Positions 10,401 to 15,237 of a stretch of DNA of 27,299 bases are shown here, one piece after another. Origin of the DNA: JAVKBW01 sp964352715 (GTDB lineage: Bacteria; Pseudomonadota; Alphaproteobacteria; UBA8366; Aestuariispiraceae); the NCBI GenBank assembly GCA_964352715.1, contig CAYGSU010000056.1, positions 1-27,299 of the forward strand. The letters are read 5' to 3'. The notes below the pieces were generated by a model. The model worked only from the letters and a program-made list of their open reading frames with translations. It did no database searches and had not been told where the DNA came from. Made by a program: the position numbers and the translations under genes. How positions within the stretch are numbered: position 1 is the first letter of the stretch; each line of letters opens with the position of its first letter.

Positions 10401-11228
10401 TGCGCCGGTAACCTGGTTCGGCTGACTCAAAATGACGCTGCCACCCTGCGTGGTATAGGTGATTTCGCCGGTGATCCCGCCCGCTTCTTCCAGCAGCGCA
10501 ACCTTGTTCTGGTCGCCGGTACCGGCCGTGCCGCGGATACCGATGGTCGCTACCGGCGTTTGGATGACCATGTCATCATCACCGCTTTTCGCGATCTGAC
10601 CGGATACGAACGAGAAGGCGCCTTGTACCAGATTCAGGTTCATTGAGCTGTCGGCACCGGGCTCGTAGACCAGTTCGTCGATGACCAGCCGTGCATCGGA
10701 GCCAAGCGAAAATGTCGAGAGATCGACGAATTCAAGCCCGACGCCGCCGGAATCCGCGGTTTCAATAAGGTCGTCCTGAAAGATCGGTGTGCCGATATCA
10801 GCTGTTTCCGTGGTTCCGTCCACGCGCTGGATCGTCACCGTGCCGGTAAGCTCGACCACTTCTCCAATCTGGCTTGCGGCGGCCCCGCCGACAGCCTGCG
10901 CGACGGCGCCCGGATTTGCCGGACCGGCGAGAATCGCCGCAACCCGCCCGGAAATGGTTTCACCACCCGGCGCCACCAGCGAAACCGGAGACGACTGCAG
11001 AAAATAGTTTGTGATCAGGATAGACTGGTGATCGCTCTCGATGAGCAGATCCGGTCCACGATGAAAATAGGCACCGCTGGTCAGCGTGGCTGCAGTGGTT
11101 GCGCCGACATCCAGGATCAGCGCACCGTCAACGGCTTCCCGCGCATCAAACGTTAGGCTTGCGGTTTCCGGGTTCCCGAAGCCGGCCCCACCGACAACAG
11201 ATCCGTCACCCTCAATTCTTGCGGCCAT
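1..11228 (-). CDS. Giant FecR/RTX/LamG repeat adhesin, probable type I secretion substrate (C-terminus outside window)
   Basis: One open frame runs from an ATG at 11228 to the window edge: at least 3742 residues and no stop. The start has a GAGG site nine bases upstream. Domains read from the translation: an N-terminal beta-rich segment (1-122), FecR-like (123-245), acidic linker (321-438), Pro/Lys hinge (about 445-465), a single beta-sandwich with a DSNGNRERDSGE motif (about 515-590), an Ala/Leu-rich helical part (about 600-850), RTX nonapeptides (881-1006 and 1088-1132), LamG (about 1272-1477), cadherin/Ig-like repeats (about 1486-1970), a laminin-B-like domain (about 1983-2139), another cadherin-like repeat, then three LamG-LamG-Ig modules to the edge. 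There is no Sec signal peptide. RTX repeats and a divergent TolC gene argue for type I secretion, whose C-terminal signal would lie outside the window. The likely role is a cell-surface or biofilm adhesin binding glycans or matrix; ligand unknown. Composition is Asp/Gly/Thr/Ser-rich and almost Cys-free, as usual for such proteins. Confidence 0.9.
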   Translation of the reverse strand, partial: MAARIEGDGSVVGGAGFGNPETASLTFDAREAVDGALILDVGATTAATLTSGAYFHRGPDLLIESDHQSILITNYFLQSSPVSLVAPGGETISGRVAAILAGPANPGAVAQAVGGAAASQIGEVVELTGTVTIQRVDGTTETADIGTPIFQDDLIETADSGGVGLEFVDLSTFSLGSDARLVIDELVYEPGADSSMNLNLVQGAFSFVSGQIAKSGDDDMVIQTPVATIGIRGTAGTGDQNKVALLEEAGGITGEITYTTQGGSVILSQPNQVTGANSPFDAPTDPIIVPLSDIQAEFGAALQSLPISLPANENLRQAPSEDSGSDDSEDSGEDGEDAEEADAEDDAETDAAEEGEGEDTEETAEGEGEAESEDAAEGADGEETDVAAADGEGEEGADGETDSDIGEQADGGEGASDGDGDSAGESEEQAAEAEAAPESTPQKVAAPAPKPAPKPPEQAAGPKPVSDSTKGNDTVGSQINKTIKDTVDKATTDTGNNGNNDSGDDDDGGDVVVVDPVPTTVIAEVIDARIKNALVFIDSNGNRERDSGEAFAFTDAFGRFSLQTFDPSADIVITGGVDASTGLPFQGVLIAPGGSTVVTPLTSLIQEIISADQTENPEGPTLTKAQAQAVLLDVLGITLPSGIDLTKFDPIQAITGVNAQTNEPTAEAEAAEIVFAAGLKIIGILVQVTSAITGLDETLSTQDVAVAAIESLAANLQALSTVDPLHGDIDAYLSDSSSLDDLFDEIALRLPTVESVSPLDSAELAALKSASNTLAGLMGEAITVINDGIANGDGNDALTDMIRAQRIVQGDAARELFEAFQEEGTGGGLPGRLIEFEDRFVGGGQGGGGFAGRIVDDVAAFPVYLDDDITSGTNSAEGIVGSNDDDLIEGRGGNDVITGLDGRDLLFGDGGSDIIDGGADADTIFGGNDADDLRGNTGNDILYGDAGNDILSGGDDDDILNGGAGDDVLLGDDGNDVIYGDAGNDVLQGGQGLDVMLGGTGDDIFVADGDGDFFAGGTAEFLDVNQDGRPDAGINQGSFNELSDTSANDTVSYAGATASVTASLTSNTGTVAGIGGTDVFVGIENLAGGEADDTLTGSSGANLLVGGSGNDVLDGVAGTDAILGGDGDDVVIFNQDLLGAGAIIDGGDGTDRFLVGGGSTIDLTSAPAATISSIEVFDLQDGNDSTVTISAEGILSLGGTIAFSGDNDDLIETVEGEDWVYSRTVVFEDKTFDEFSITTANGTATVRLERGGPSTDGGIGDAPFVNQDFGAALAFDGEDDVVDFSNDSSLAPGTDSVTVDTWFYWGGAGETSGTIVSRGNATDADEGFRIFIENDALILRINADPSGVQSQAATHLDMSQKEAGWYNVAMVVDVAAGASNDQITGYLNGSDDGWADGDTASVTSRVFSQSGDGIVGTAKFLVGAVDTGAGATDFFNGAVDEVRVWDQAFSQAAIPDLVGGLTSSSQANLRAWWRFEDLGSSTVNEEVGGTLTGSISGATYVTSEAALTHFFGGGLESESRVPVEITVQSLIDAMGADHEGDTLGIAITNAPVDGFGGDLSPIANAVVWEYAVDGSNFVPLVNVSETSALLLAAPAKLRFTPNDDGVEGDFDLVFHAWDQDDEQSSGDTGVDIAASLAADGGQSSFSAETQILRFDVQGPNIAPTVTVNTANVFVDEDTSLAIDGFEVGDVDAVNAPVVVTLSVTNGIIDVEDSVFLSNIGGISTSIVGDGTNTVALFGSLADINALIATQDGIVYFPDEDFEGSDIFTIDIDDLGNTGFGGALSATDSISITVDPVNDAPFIISGNDPEIVGTLAEDTAEGSNAGVGVSDFSSSIAFDVDIGAVGGIAITGLDDSNGIWQFSTDGGGGWTDIAGVSDTNALVLTDDSQNRIRFLPEPDFFGEPTLTVRAWDQTDGSSNGDFVDTTDGGLDIGDFNAAIGSGDSESAFSADDIDIAIEVTPVNDAPVIGQTELATSLGAVISTFDDDADGWTVINDSNGVEFVESGGNPGGHIQAEDQGTGGIYSFSAPAKFLGDKSAFSGGTFKFDTRTDSASPVANSALILQSATLTLVALTPSPGAAFETVSVSLDTSTDWRIGSASGAVATQAQIDEALSNLTAIFVPGEYGADLDTGSLDNVQMTPPFEEEQNILLTLTADDVEGDSLTFTVLTLPNDGRLFQTSDGVTPGAEITSGGTTVTNADGKVIFVSDSLNSDVSVSFDYSAADPGGLSASGTLTFDVVNDAGGEISGGEPISPGGALQFDGNDDKLVVNGSPDVSFGATADFSLEAWIYSTSDGSTRAILDNRDGTTGGYALMLDSANNLEFRLVGTNLTPSFSVLSDTAVILNEWTHVAVTADRDGDATLYINGQEVGTGSIVGDDGTNISGDLFIGHDSENVSNVDNPFEGMIDEVRIWGDVRTPAEISANAGQQVATDEGGLNAYYRFDDQATVGIEVQDLTGNGNGAFLGGLDGFGDFEPAFINHLGKALDPDVGGENSTADSADLNPESGSLSVSTWFFYDGETVLSDQYLINKGNTTETDEGYSILLRDDNKLVVRASTDAGTTTGAAAETLDLAGLSTGWHQVTMVIDQDGSTGEVRGYIDGLRDQWVDDSALGGSFTTGSITEPSRFVVGRNGVTANEEFGGLMADVRVFKSALTDLEVDFYALQSLAGNEPNLVGYWTFAGPSESGTFRDLSGNGHDLDIPGGVFNLVDVLAPIIGDEVHVKENTTISGTISGGEAQDGTVYSINSFLEAGTVTIDQDTGEWFVTVNPNVTGSETFQVQISNGGSTSFVNIRVVYEDLSFDPNVSGAALQFEGNNTTGAAIASALQGIPTTDQQITFEVWLNPAVIATPITPISYAVPSEDNEVTLSFVNGNLEVGISGILQVSSVPIFAGEWQHVAVTYDAATETVEVYKNGILGDTFTIPGAGTIEAGGTLVLGQDQDTVGGGFAASDSYSGQLDEFRFWNTLRTAEEIAENYNGQVAPDDAGLIAYYRADGSDGTTLTDLTGVNDATLTDVDVLTHLGRAVRFDGADDNIVIADDGSYSSQTFTIEAWFKSDEGSSGVAQRIVSKAHGASSNTWTLSVANGELTAASQINGVPVTLTGSAGGDVRDGLWHHAAYSFDGTTLRLYLDGEEIESVVPGSSVLDIDGSPVMIGDYDNADAFQQNFQGEISDVRVWDIERSATEIDIDKGNRLNGDEAGLIGYWPLDGGAEGDGDVAVDFSQNANDGLLQNGAEFVQSAPEVFGTDVSTLEGATVSGHFDTAEALGEHIYTITGGTSDGNGVTSVVIAGEGTAYVNESSGAWWFDPDPAFTGQSSFEITVTGSIRGFDSATITVDVLEQTFVETEPPAGGTDPLVAGGAVQMAGNNTTDFLQTTTATSGLGSGDALTLEMWVQPTNIDSVLKSMFAYTDLSIGNAFNLLVNSTGVALSMGDTVGDTADAGFTLAEDEWAHIAVTWQSSDGETKFYKNGELITTTTYKTGETVDPGGILTLGQDPDNAVATGFEATQAFEGLEDEIRFWNRVRTEEEIEANFNRQVDGSDAGLIAYYNFDEGSGLTVSDNSTNGNDLTINGGIDRINILDGAADLPGVAAADVITVASSADFDSTDATWSVWVKTDAVSGLTGLITRADAVNAAGGAILNLQSSGRAGINVNGGGITSTTVVTDGLWHNVTATFSTTSGELKMYVDGVLENTNTVGNFSFNSQDMIFGGGGAISALATLDGQLSDIQVWNKALTEQEIREAIDGP
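4812..5282 (-). other. Laminin-B (domain IV)-like domain of the giant adhesin
   Basis: Residues about 1983-2139 show the order of landmarks that I associate with the laminin B / laminin IV type A domain: GGNPGGHIQAEDQG, then YSFSAPAKFLGDKSAFSGGT, a FKFDTR strand, a VSLDTSTDWRIG segment, an ATQAQIDEALSNLTAIFVPG helix-strand, and a closing GSLDNVQM. The assignment is by eye. The domain is best known from laminins and perlecan but occurs in some bacterial secreted proteins. A profile search would settle it. Confidence 0.65.
5325..6770 (-). other. Cadherin/Ig-like repeat tract of the giant adhesin
   Basis: Residues about 1486-1968 hold at least three beta-sandwich repeats. Two share a subtype with a W-x-Y/F-S-x-DG strand, a LRFTPN or IRFLPE strand, and an AWDQ motif (near 6375 and 5500). 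The middle one (about 1663-1800) is cadherin-like with VNTANVFVDEDTSL, GIVYFPDEDFEGSD and the typical linker ITVDPVNDAPF. The third ends in VTPVNDAPVIG. VNDAP linkers and DxD pairs suggest calcium-stiffened inter-domain joints. These repeats probably act as a spacer lifting the LamG-rich part off the cell; that is inference. Confidence 0.75.
6798..7415 (-). other. LamG-like domain 1 of the giant adhesin
   Basis: Residues about 1272-1477. It has the concanavalin A-like pattern: LAFDGEDDVVDF opening, SVTVDTWFYWGG, then GWYNVAMVVD, a YLNGSDDG hairpin, FNGAVDEVRVWDQAF, and a closing LRAWWRFED. This copy stands alone, directly after the RTX region, and is out of phase with the three later LamG modules. 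Confidence 0.8.
7833..7967 (-). repeat. RTX calcium-binding nonapeptide block 2 (5 repeats)
   Basis: Residues 1088-1132 form a second, shorter set: GGEADDTLT, GSSGANLLV, GGSGNDVLD, GVAGTDAIL, GGDGDDVVI. A lone GGDGTDRFL follows about 17 residues later. The stretch between the two blocks contains DTVSYAGATASVTASL and VGIENLAG, which typically sit between RTX blocks in large secreted calcium-binding proteins. Confidence 0.9.
8211..8588 (-). repeat. RTX calcium-binding nonapeptide block 1 (14 repeats)
   Basis: Residues 881-1006 divide evenly into fourteen nine-residue units of the GGxGxDxUx type, for example GRGGNDVIT, GDAGNDILS, GGAGDDVLL and GGTGDDIFV. This is the hemolysin-type calcium-binding repeat (RTX) that folds into a beta-roll when calcium is bound outside the cell. 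It ends in IFVADGDGDFF, a common close of RTX rolls. Several units carry extra Asp in place of Gly (GGADADTIF, GGNDADDLR). Confidence 0.95.
9915..10268 (-). other. Acidic low-complexity linker of the giant adhesin
   Basis: Residues 321-438 consist almost only of Asp, Glu, Ala, Gly, Ser and Thr. I read no Lys or Arg in the 118 residues. A Pro/Lys stretch (PAPKPAPKPPEQ) follows. The segment should be disordered and strongly negative, separating the N-terminal FecR-like part from the extracellular repeats. On the plus strand it appears as Ser/Pro-rich shadow frames, which are not genes. Confidence 0.85.
10494..10862 (-). other. FecR-like domain of the giant adhesin
   Basis: Residues 123-245 match the FecR fold pattern: VVELTGTVTIQR, then a GTPIFQDDLIETADSG segment, LGSDARLVIDELVY, LVQGAFSFVSGQ, and the closing TPVATIGIRGT. 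In TonB-dependent siderophore signalling FecR is an anti-sigma regulator, but the same domain is common at the N-terminus of large type I-secreted adhesins. That second setting fits here, because no sigma factor or TonB receptor gene is nearby. It may act as an N-terminal anchor or plug while the protein is threaded through TolC; this role is inference. Confidence 0.85.
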
Positions 11229-11624
11229 AAGAAACTACCTCATTGCGCCGCGTCGACACCGAGACGGCAAAATACAGCAAAGCGACTTCACCTTCGCGAA
11301 TCCGCCTTGCACCGTCCCCTTTGTGCATCGCAACTATACATCTCTTTTCCTGAATTTACACACCAAGATGCCATCAGAACGCAAATTTTTCTGTGATGCA
11401 CAACACAGCATATATTTAACCTTCCCGGACGCCAATTAATCAAGCCCATCATTGACTTGCCGGCTTTTTCAAAATTGGTGTCATAATAGTCACACCGGCC
11501 ACAAATATGAATTTTTTATACGGCCTGTTCTTGTCATTTGACCTGACTCCGCTGTTTTATTATCGCTGGCGCTGGGAGAGCGTCCTGGAAATTTGCACCA
11601 CCCTACCTCTGGATTGGGGCGGAT
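11229..11624. promoter_or_regulatory. Divergent intergenic region between adhesin and tolC genes
   Basis: This 396-base stretch holds no convincing gene; small frames in it lack coding character. It is clearly AT-richer than both flanks (runs such as ATATATTTAA near 11410 and AATTTTTTATA near 11510). It must carry the promoters for both the adhesin (leftward) and the TolC gene (rightward). A weak rightward candidate is TTGACC at 11538-11543 with TATCGC or TATTAT 14-17 bases later. A leftward TATAGT lies at 11333-11338 without a good -35. Neither is strong enough to call. Confidence 0.5.
11479..11494. promoter_or_regulatory. Possible CRP-family binding site
   Basis: TGTCA-N6-TCACA matches the CRP consensus TGTGA-N6-TCACA at nine of ten defined positions. 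It lies inside a slightly longer imperfect palindrome (GGTGT...ACACC, 11477-11496) in the shared adhesin/tolC control region. If functional it could couple both genes to a CRP/FNR-type regulator. A single site found by eye can be chance. Confidence 0.35.
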
Positions 11625-12953
11625 ATGTTTTTGCGGCATGCTGCACGGGTTCTGCCTGCGGTGGCTTTTGCGGTTTTTTCTATAGGCAGCGTCGCTTATG
11701 CGAATCCGCTGAAGGATGAACTCGCGTCGCTTCTGGCCTCGCATCCGCAAATCCGGGAAGCGCGAGCCAACTACCACGCCGCCCAGTCACTCAGCGATGA
11801 CGCCTTTTCAAAATTTCTGCCGCAACTGAACGCGACCGGCGACAAGGGATTCGAATCCATCGACAGCCCTGGCCGGCGCGCCGCCGCAAACGGCAATACC
11901 TCACGGCTGGCCCGTGAATCCGGCAGTCTGGAAGCCTCCCTGAACCTGTTCGACGGCTTCCTGAAAGAAGCCAATCTCGACAGCGCCGACGCAGCCGCCA
12001 GAGTGGCGAGGGAAACCCTTGAAGCCGTCACTCAAGCCACCATGAACACCGCTTTAACAACCTACATCAATGTATTGTTACAAAAAGAAAAATACAAAAA
12101 ATTCGACGACCTTATCAATGTCATTCAGTCACAAATCCAGCTTCAGCGCGAGGCGGTCGGCGAGACCGTCAATCAGATCGATTTGCTCTCCCTTGTCGCG
12201 GCTGAACAGCGTAACCGAACCGCTCAGGTCGGGTTCGATGGCGCCTTCAAGAACTTTGTATTTCAGTATGCCCAGACGTTCGGCGACATGCCCGATCTGG
12301 GCAACATGACGCCGGTGACAATCCCTTACGATCTGATGCCGGTCAGCACGGAAGAGCTGGAGGAAATCGTTCTCGCCAACAACCCGCAGATCATGGTCAC
12401 GCGCGAACAGGTGGATCAGGCGAGCCACCAGGTGCGCGCCGCGCAATCGACCAACTATCCGAGCTTCACCCTGAAAGGCACCCAGAATTACGAAAGCAAC
12501 GTCGATGCGGTACGCGGTGTCCGGCGTGACTATGCGATTCTGCTGGAAGGCCGCTGGAACCTGTTTGACGGGTTCGGAACCCAGGCACGGACGAACGCAG
12601 CGCGTCAGCAGGAAGTCGCCGCCCGGAACCGCAACCGTTTCGCCCATCGGCAGGTCATTCAGGAAGCCAAATCCGCCTGGAACAACTATCAGACTGCGCG
12701 GCAGCAAATCGACCTGGCTCAGGAATCCTCAGCGACAGCGCGTGAAATCGCGCAAATTCAGCTCGACCGGCTGAACAACGGTGTCGGTACGTCGCTTGAA
12801 TATCTCGCGGCGGAAGAAGCTTCCCTGCTGGCCGATATCACCCTCGTCGATACACAGACAACCATGATGGTATCCGCCTATCAGGTGTTGTTCGCCATGG
12901 GCCGGCTTACGCCCGATATCTTCGGCCTTGAGACCGCATCGAATGACAAATAG
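11625..12953 (+). CDS. TolC-family outer membrane channel protein
   Basis: A 442-residue protein of the usual length for TolC-type outer membrane efflux proteins. A Sec signal peptide is clear: Arg-containing start, hydrophobic core, AYA at 24-26 followed by NPLKDELASLL. The rest shows the two-fold repeat of long amphipathic helices with short strands, for example SHPQIREARANYHAAQS, SGSLEASLNLFDGF and, in the second half, LLEGRWNLFDGF and QLDRLNNGVGTSLEYLAAE. It should form a trimeric tunnel through the outer membrane and periplasm. Divergent placement next to the giant RTX adhesin suggests it is the outer-membrane part of that protein's type I system. A drug or metabolite efflux role cannot be excluded, since no ABC or fusion-protein gene is present. 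GGGGCGG precedes the ATG. An A-rich patch at 12075-12102 stands out against the GC-rich surroundings. Confidence 0.9.
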   Translation: MFLRHAARVLPAVAFAVFSIGSVAYANPLKDELASLLASHPQIREARANYHAAQSLSDDAFSKFLPQLNATGDKGFESIDSPGRRAAANGNTSRLARESGSLEASLNLFDGFLKEANLDSADAAARVARETLEAVTQATMNTALTTYINVLLQKEKYKKFDDLINVIQSQIQLQREAVGETVNQIDLLSLVAAEQRNRTAQVGFDGAFKNFVFQYAQTFGDMPDLGNMTPVTIPYDLMPVSTEELEEIVLANNPQIMVTREQVDQASHQVRAAQSTNYPSFTLKGTQNYESNVDAVRGVRRDYAILLEGRWNLFDGFGTQARTNAARQQEVAARNRNRFAHRQVIQEAKSAWNNYQTARQQIDLAQESSATAREIAQIQLDRLNNGVGTSLEYLAAEEASLLADITLVDTQTTMMVSAYQVLFAMGRLTPDIFGLETASNDK

Positions 12954-12963
12954 GGCCAGACAG

Positions 12964-13590
12964 ATGGCCGGTAACGGTCGCTCTCCCGGCTTGAACCGTT
13001 CCCTGTCCAATCTTTTCCATATCTGTCGAAGGGGTGGGGGCTATTCACGTCCCGTCCGCAGCGTCGTCGTGTTTGCCGTGCTGGCGCTAGCCGCCTGTTC
13101 CCTCGAAGCACCGCCACCGGCAGCGCCCGCTTCCGCATCGACGTCGAATTCTGCAGCCCAACAGGGCAGCCAGTCCGCTGACGGCACGGCAGAAGCCAGT
13201 CAGGCCACAGGCCTCGCCCCCGCCCCGTCGGACGTCAGCGAGGAGACGCATCTCTCGCCGAATTCACCGGTCAATTTCGTTGCCCTGACGCCGGTTCCGA
13301 TGGCCCTGATCTGGTATGGCAGAACCGACCTGAACGATGTTGATGTCATCGTCTCCAAGGCCGGCACGGCGAGCCGGTTTGAATTCGGTGTACCGGGCCT
13401 GGACATTACGTGCCAAGGGTTGCTGCGCTTCGAAGGCGCGGAAGGTTATGGCGAGTGGCAGATGGTGTGCAGCGATGCCAGTGAGGCGGCAGGTATTCTG
13501 GTGCCGGTGGCCGGACAGGCCACGATCAACGGTCAGGGCGTCGACCTGTCGAACCGCAGCGTGCTGTTTTCAATTCCACTGCGGAACTGA
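12964..13590 (+). CDS. Small lipoprotein of unknown function, downstream of tolC
   Basis: A 208-residue protein if translation begins at ATG 12964, which has AGGG eight bases upstream and lies 11 bases after the tolC stop. An in-frame ATG at 12928 would overlap tolC and lacks such a site. A basic stretch and the hydrophobic segment VVVFAVLALAAC give a lipobox with Cys45 as the lipidated residue. A Pro/Ala/Ser-rich spacer follows (about 48-95), then a beta-rich C-terminal domain with two Cys (150 and 169), possibly a disulfide. I do not recognise the family. The short spacing indicates co-transcription with tolC, so it may assist the channel or the adhesin; this is inference. The N-terminal region before the lipobox is unusually long, so a later non-ATG start is possible. 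Confidence 0.75.
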   Translation: MAGNGRSPGLNRSLSNLFHICRRGGGYSRPVRSVVVFAVLALAACSLEAPPPAAPASASTSNSAAQQGSQSADGTAEASQATGLAPAPSDVSEETHLSPNSPVNFVALTPVPMALIWYGRTDLNDVDVIVSKAGTASRFEFGVPGLDITCQGLLRFEGAEGYGEWQMVCSDASEAAGILVPVAGQATINGQGVDLSNRSVLFSIPLRN

Positions 13591-13599
13591 TCCGTCGGT

Positions 13600-14088
13600 C
13601 TACTGATTGTCGCGCAGCAGCCGGCCCTGGCTGCGCTTCCAGTCGCGTTCCTTGATCGTTTCGCGCTTGTCGATCTCGCGCTTGCCTGTGCCGATGCCCA
13701 GATTGAGTTTGCACAGGCCGCGATTGTTGAAATACAGCGTGACCGGAACCAACGTGACGCCCTGCCGCTGTACCGCGCCCAGCAGCTTGTCGCGCTCGCG
13801 CTTGTGAACCAGCAGTTTGCGCGGCCGGCGCGGTTCATGCTGATGCGCGTCAGGCGCGTTCGGGTATTCCGGAATATGCATGTTGAACAGATAAATCTCA
13901 CCCTGCCGCGGGCCGGCATAGGTTTCGTTGAGACTGACGCCCGTCGTCCGTAATGCCTTCACTTCCGACCCGGTAAGCACGATGCCGGTTTCCACTGAAT
14001 CCTCAATCGTATAGTCGAACTTGGCGCGCCGGTTCACGGCCACCGTGCCCGATGTGATCGCATGCTTCTTGGTATTTTTACCACTCAT
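13600..14088 (-). CDS. smpB: SsrA-binding protein SmpB
   Basis: A 162-residue protein, typical for SmpB, which binds tmRNA and delivers it to stalled ribosomes for trans-translation. Family landmarks are present: AVNRRAKFDYTIEDSVETGI near the start, GSEVKALR (40-47), the HIPEY motif (71-75), the KLLVHKRE segment, and a strongly basic C-terminal tail (KREIDKRETIKERDWKR) that enters the ribosomal mRNA channel. It follows dapA by 36 bases on the same strand, so the two may be co-transcribed. It converges with the lipoprotein gene with only nine bases between stops. No tmRNA gene (ssrA) was seen in the window. Confidence 0.97.
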   Translation of the reverse strand: MSGKNTKKHAITSGTVAVNRRAKFDYTIEDSVETGIVLTGSEVKALRTTGVSLNETYAGPRQGEIYLFNMHIPEYPNAPDAHQHEPRRPRKLLVHKRERDKLLGAVQRQGVTLVPVTLYFNNRGLCKLNLGIGTGKREIDKRETIKERDWKRSQGRLLRDNQ

Positions 14089-14124
14089 CTGGTTTTTGCC
14101 TGTCTGCCACCCAAAGGCCGGCGA

Positions 14125-15012
14125 CTATAGTAGGCCTGCGCTTTCCAGGGCAGCTTTCACTGTCGCCTTGCTGCTATCGGCGATTTCCGTGATCGGCAAC
14201 CGCGCAAACGGTGTCGACTTGCCTAGCAGGCTGGCCGCGTATTTCACCGGCCCCGGCGAGGATTCACAGAACATCGCCCGGTGAACCGGCATCAGCCGGT
14301 CGCGAACCTCGGCGAATGTCTCCATATCCTGCTGCCGCCAACTATCGTGCAGGCGGGCACACAGGCCGGGCGCCACATTGGAGGTGACGGAAATACAGCC
14401 ATGCCCGCCCTGCCCAAGGAACGCAGCGATGGTGCCGTCCTCACCGGATAATTGCGAGAAATCAGGGCCGATCGCCAGCCGCGTGTTGACCGGTCGGTTC
14501 AGATCGTTCGTCGCATCCTTGACGCCGATGATCTGGTCGTAGTCCTGCGCGAGACGCGCCATGGTTTCGACAGACATGTCGACAATGCTGCGGCCCGGAA
14601 TATTGTAGATGATGATCGGGATCGTCGTCGCTTCGGCAATCGCCGCGTAATGCGCGTACAATCCGGCCTGGGTCGGCTTGTTGTAATAGGGCGTGACGAC
14701 CAGCGCGGCATCCGCGCCGGCGGATTCGGCATGCTTTGTCAGACTGATGGCTTCGGCGGTGTTGTTCGACCCGGTGCCGGCGATGACATCGACCTTGCCC
14801 TTGGCGACTTCGAGGCACAGCTCGATCACCCGGCGATGTTCCGGATGGCTCAGCGTCGGCGATTCACCTGTGGTTCCGACCGGAATGACGCCATCCGTAC
14901 CTTCGTCAATCTGCCACTGAACGAATTCCTTGAACGCTTTCTCGTCAACGGACCCGTCGCTATGCATGGGCGTGATCAGCGCCGTCATTGATCCGTTGAA
15001 GCGTGCGGCCAT
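14125..15012 (-). CDS. dapA: 4-hydroxy-tetrahydrodipicolinate synthase
   Basis: A 295-residue protein matching DapA, which condenses pyruvate with aspartate semialdehyde in the first committed step of the diaminopimelate/lysine pathway. Active-site residues are visible: the GTTGE motif with Thr47 and Thr48, Tyr136 in IIIYNIPGRS with Arg141 nearby, and the Schiff-base Lys165 in GVKDATND. Length and motif order are normal for the family (E. coli equivalents Thr44/45, Tyr133, Arg138, Lys161). GGGAG lies seven bases before the ATG. The product feeds peptidoglycan synthesis, which fits the adjacent divergent lytic transglycosylase gene. Confidence 0.97.
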   Translation of the reverse strand: MAARFNGSMTALITPMHSDGSVDEKAFKEFVQWQIDEGTDGVIPVGTTGESPTLSHPEHRRVIELCLEVAKGKVDVIAGTGSNNTAEAISLTKHAESAGADAALVVTPYYNKPTQAGLYAHYAAIAEATTIPIIIYNIPGRSIVDMSVETMARLAQDYDQIIGVKDATNDLNRPVNTRLAIGPDFSQLSGEDGTIAAFLGQGGHGCISVTSNVAPGLCARLHDSWRQQDMETFAEVRDRLMPVHRAMFCESSPGPVKYAASLLGKSTPFARLPITEIADSSKATVKAALESAGLL

Positions 15013-15237
15013 TTCCGTTCTCCCGAAACCGTTTCGGCATCTGCCGAATCATCAGAGGTTGAAGGTCGCGGACATTACAGACTGATCGGGCTGCGAACAA
15101 GATACCGCTGCAGGATGGCGGAACGGTTTTTCCGGTAGCGCACCGCGAAGCAGGATAGGCTGACACCGTCTTGTATGCTATTTGAGCAGATAAGCTGTAT
15201 CTGTCCTGATCGGTAACTCTGGCAAACGAAGGACGAC
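15013..15237. promoter_or_regulatory. Divergent promoter region dapA / slt
   Basis: A 225-base gap between the divergent dapA and transglycosylase genes, so promoters in both directions are expected. I could not pick a convincing -35/-10 pair, and I see no riboswitch-like structure. Small frames here read as non-coding. Confidence 0.4.

Noticed and set aside
9814..10425. Ser/Pro-rich plus-strand frame of 203 codons
   Set aside because: It is the antisense of the acidic Asp/Glu/Ala linker of the adhesin; the repetitive composition explains the absence of stops.
11229..11250. Two-codon frame ATG-AGG-TAG just before the adhesin start
   Set aside because: It overlaps the Shine-Dalgarno sequence and is most simply chance.
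12928..12963. Upstream ATG for the lipoprotein, overlapping tolC
   Set aside because: No good ribosome site and it lengthens an already long region before the lipobox; the ATG at 12964 has AGGG at proper spacing.
13591..13599. Terminator between the convergent lipoprotein and smpB genes
   Set aside because: Only nine bases separate the stops and no stem-loop with T-run is visible there.
13600..14088. tmRNA (ssrA) gene near smpB
   Set aside because: No tRNA-like acceptor or tag-coding region was seen on either strand in the surrounding intergenic sequence.
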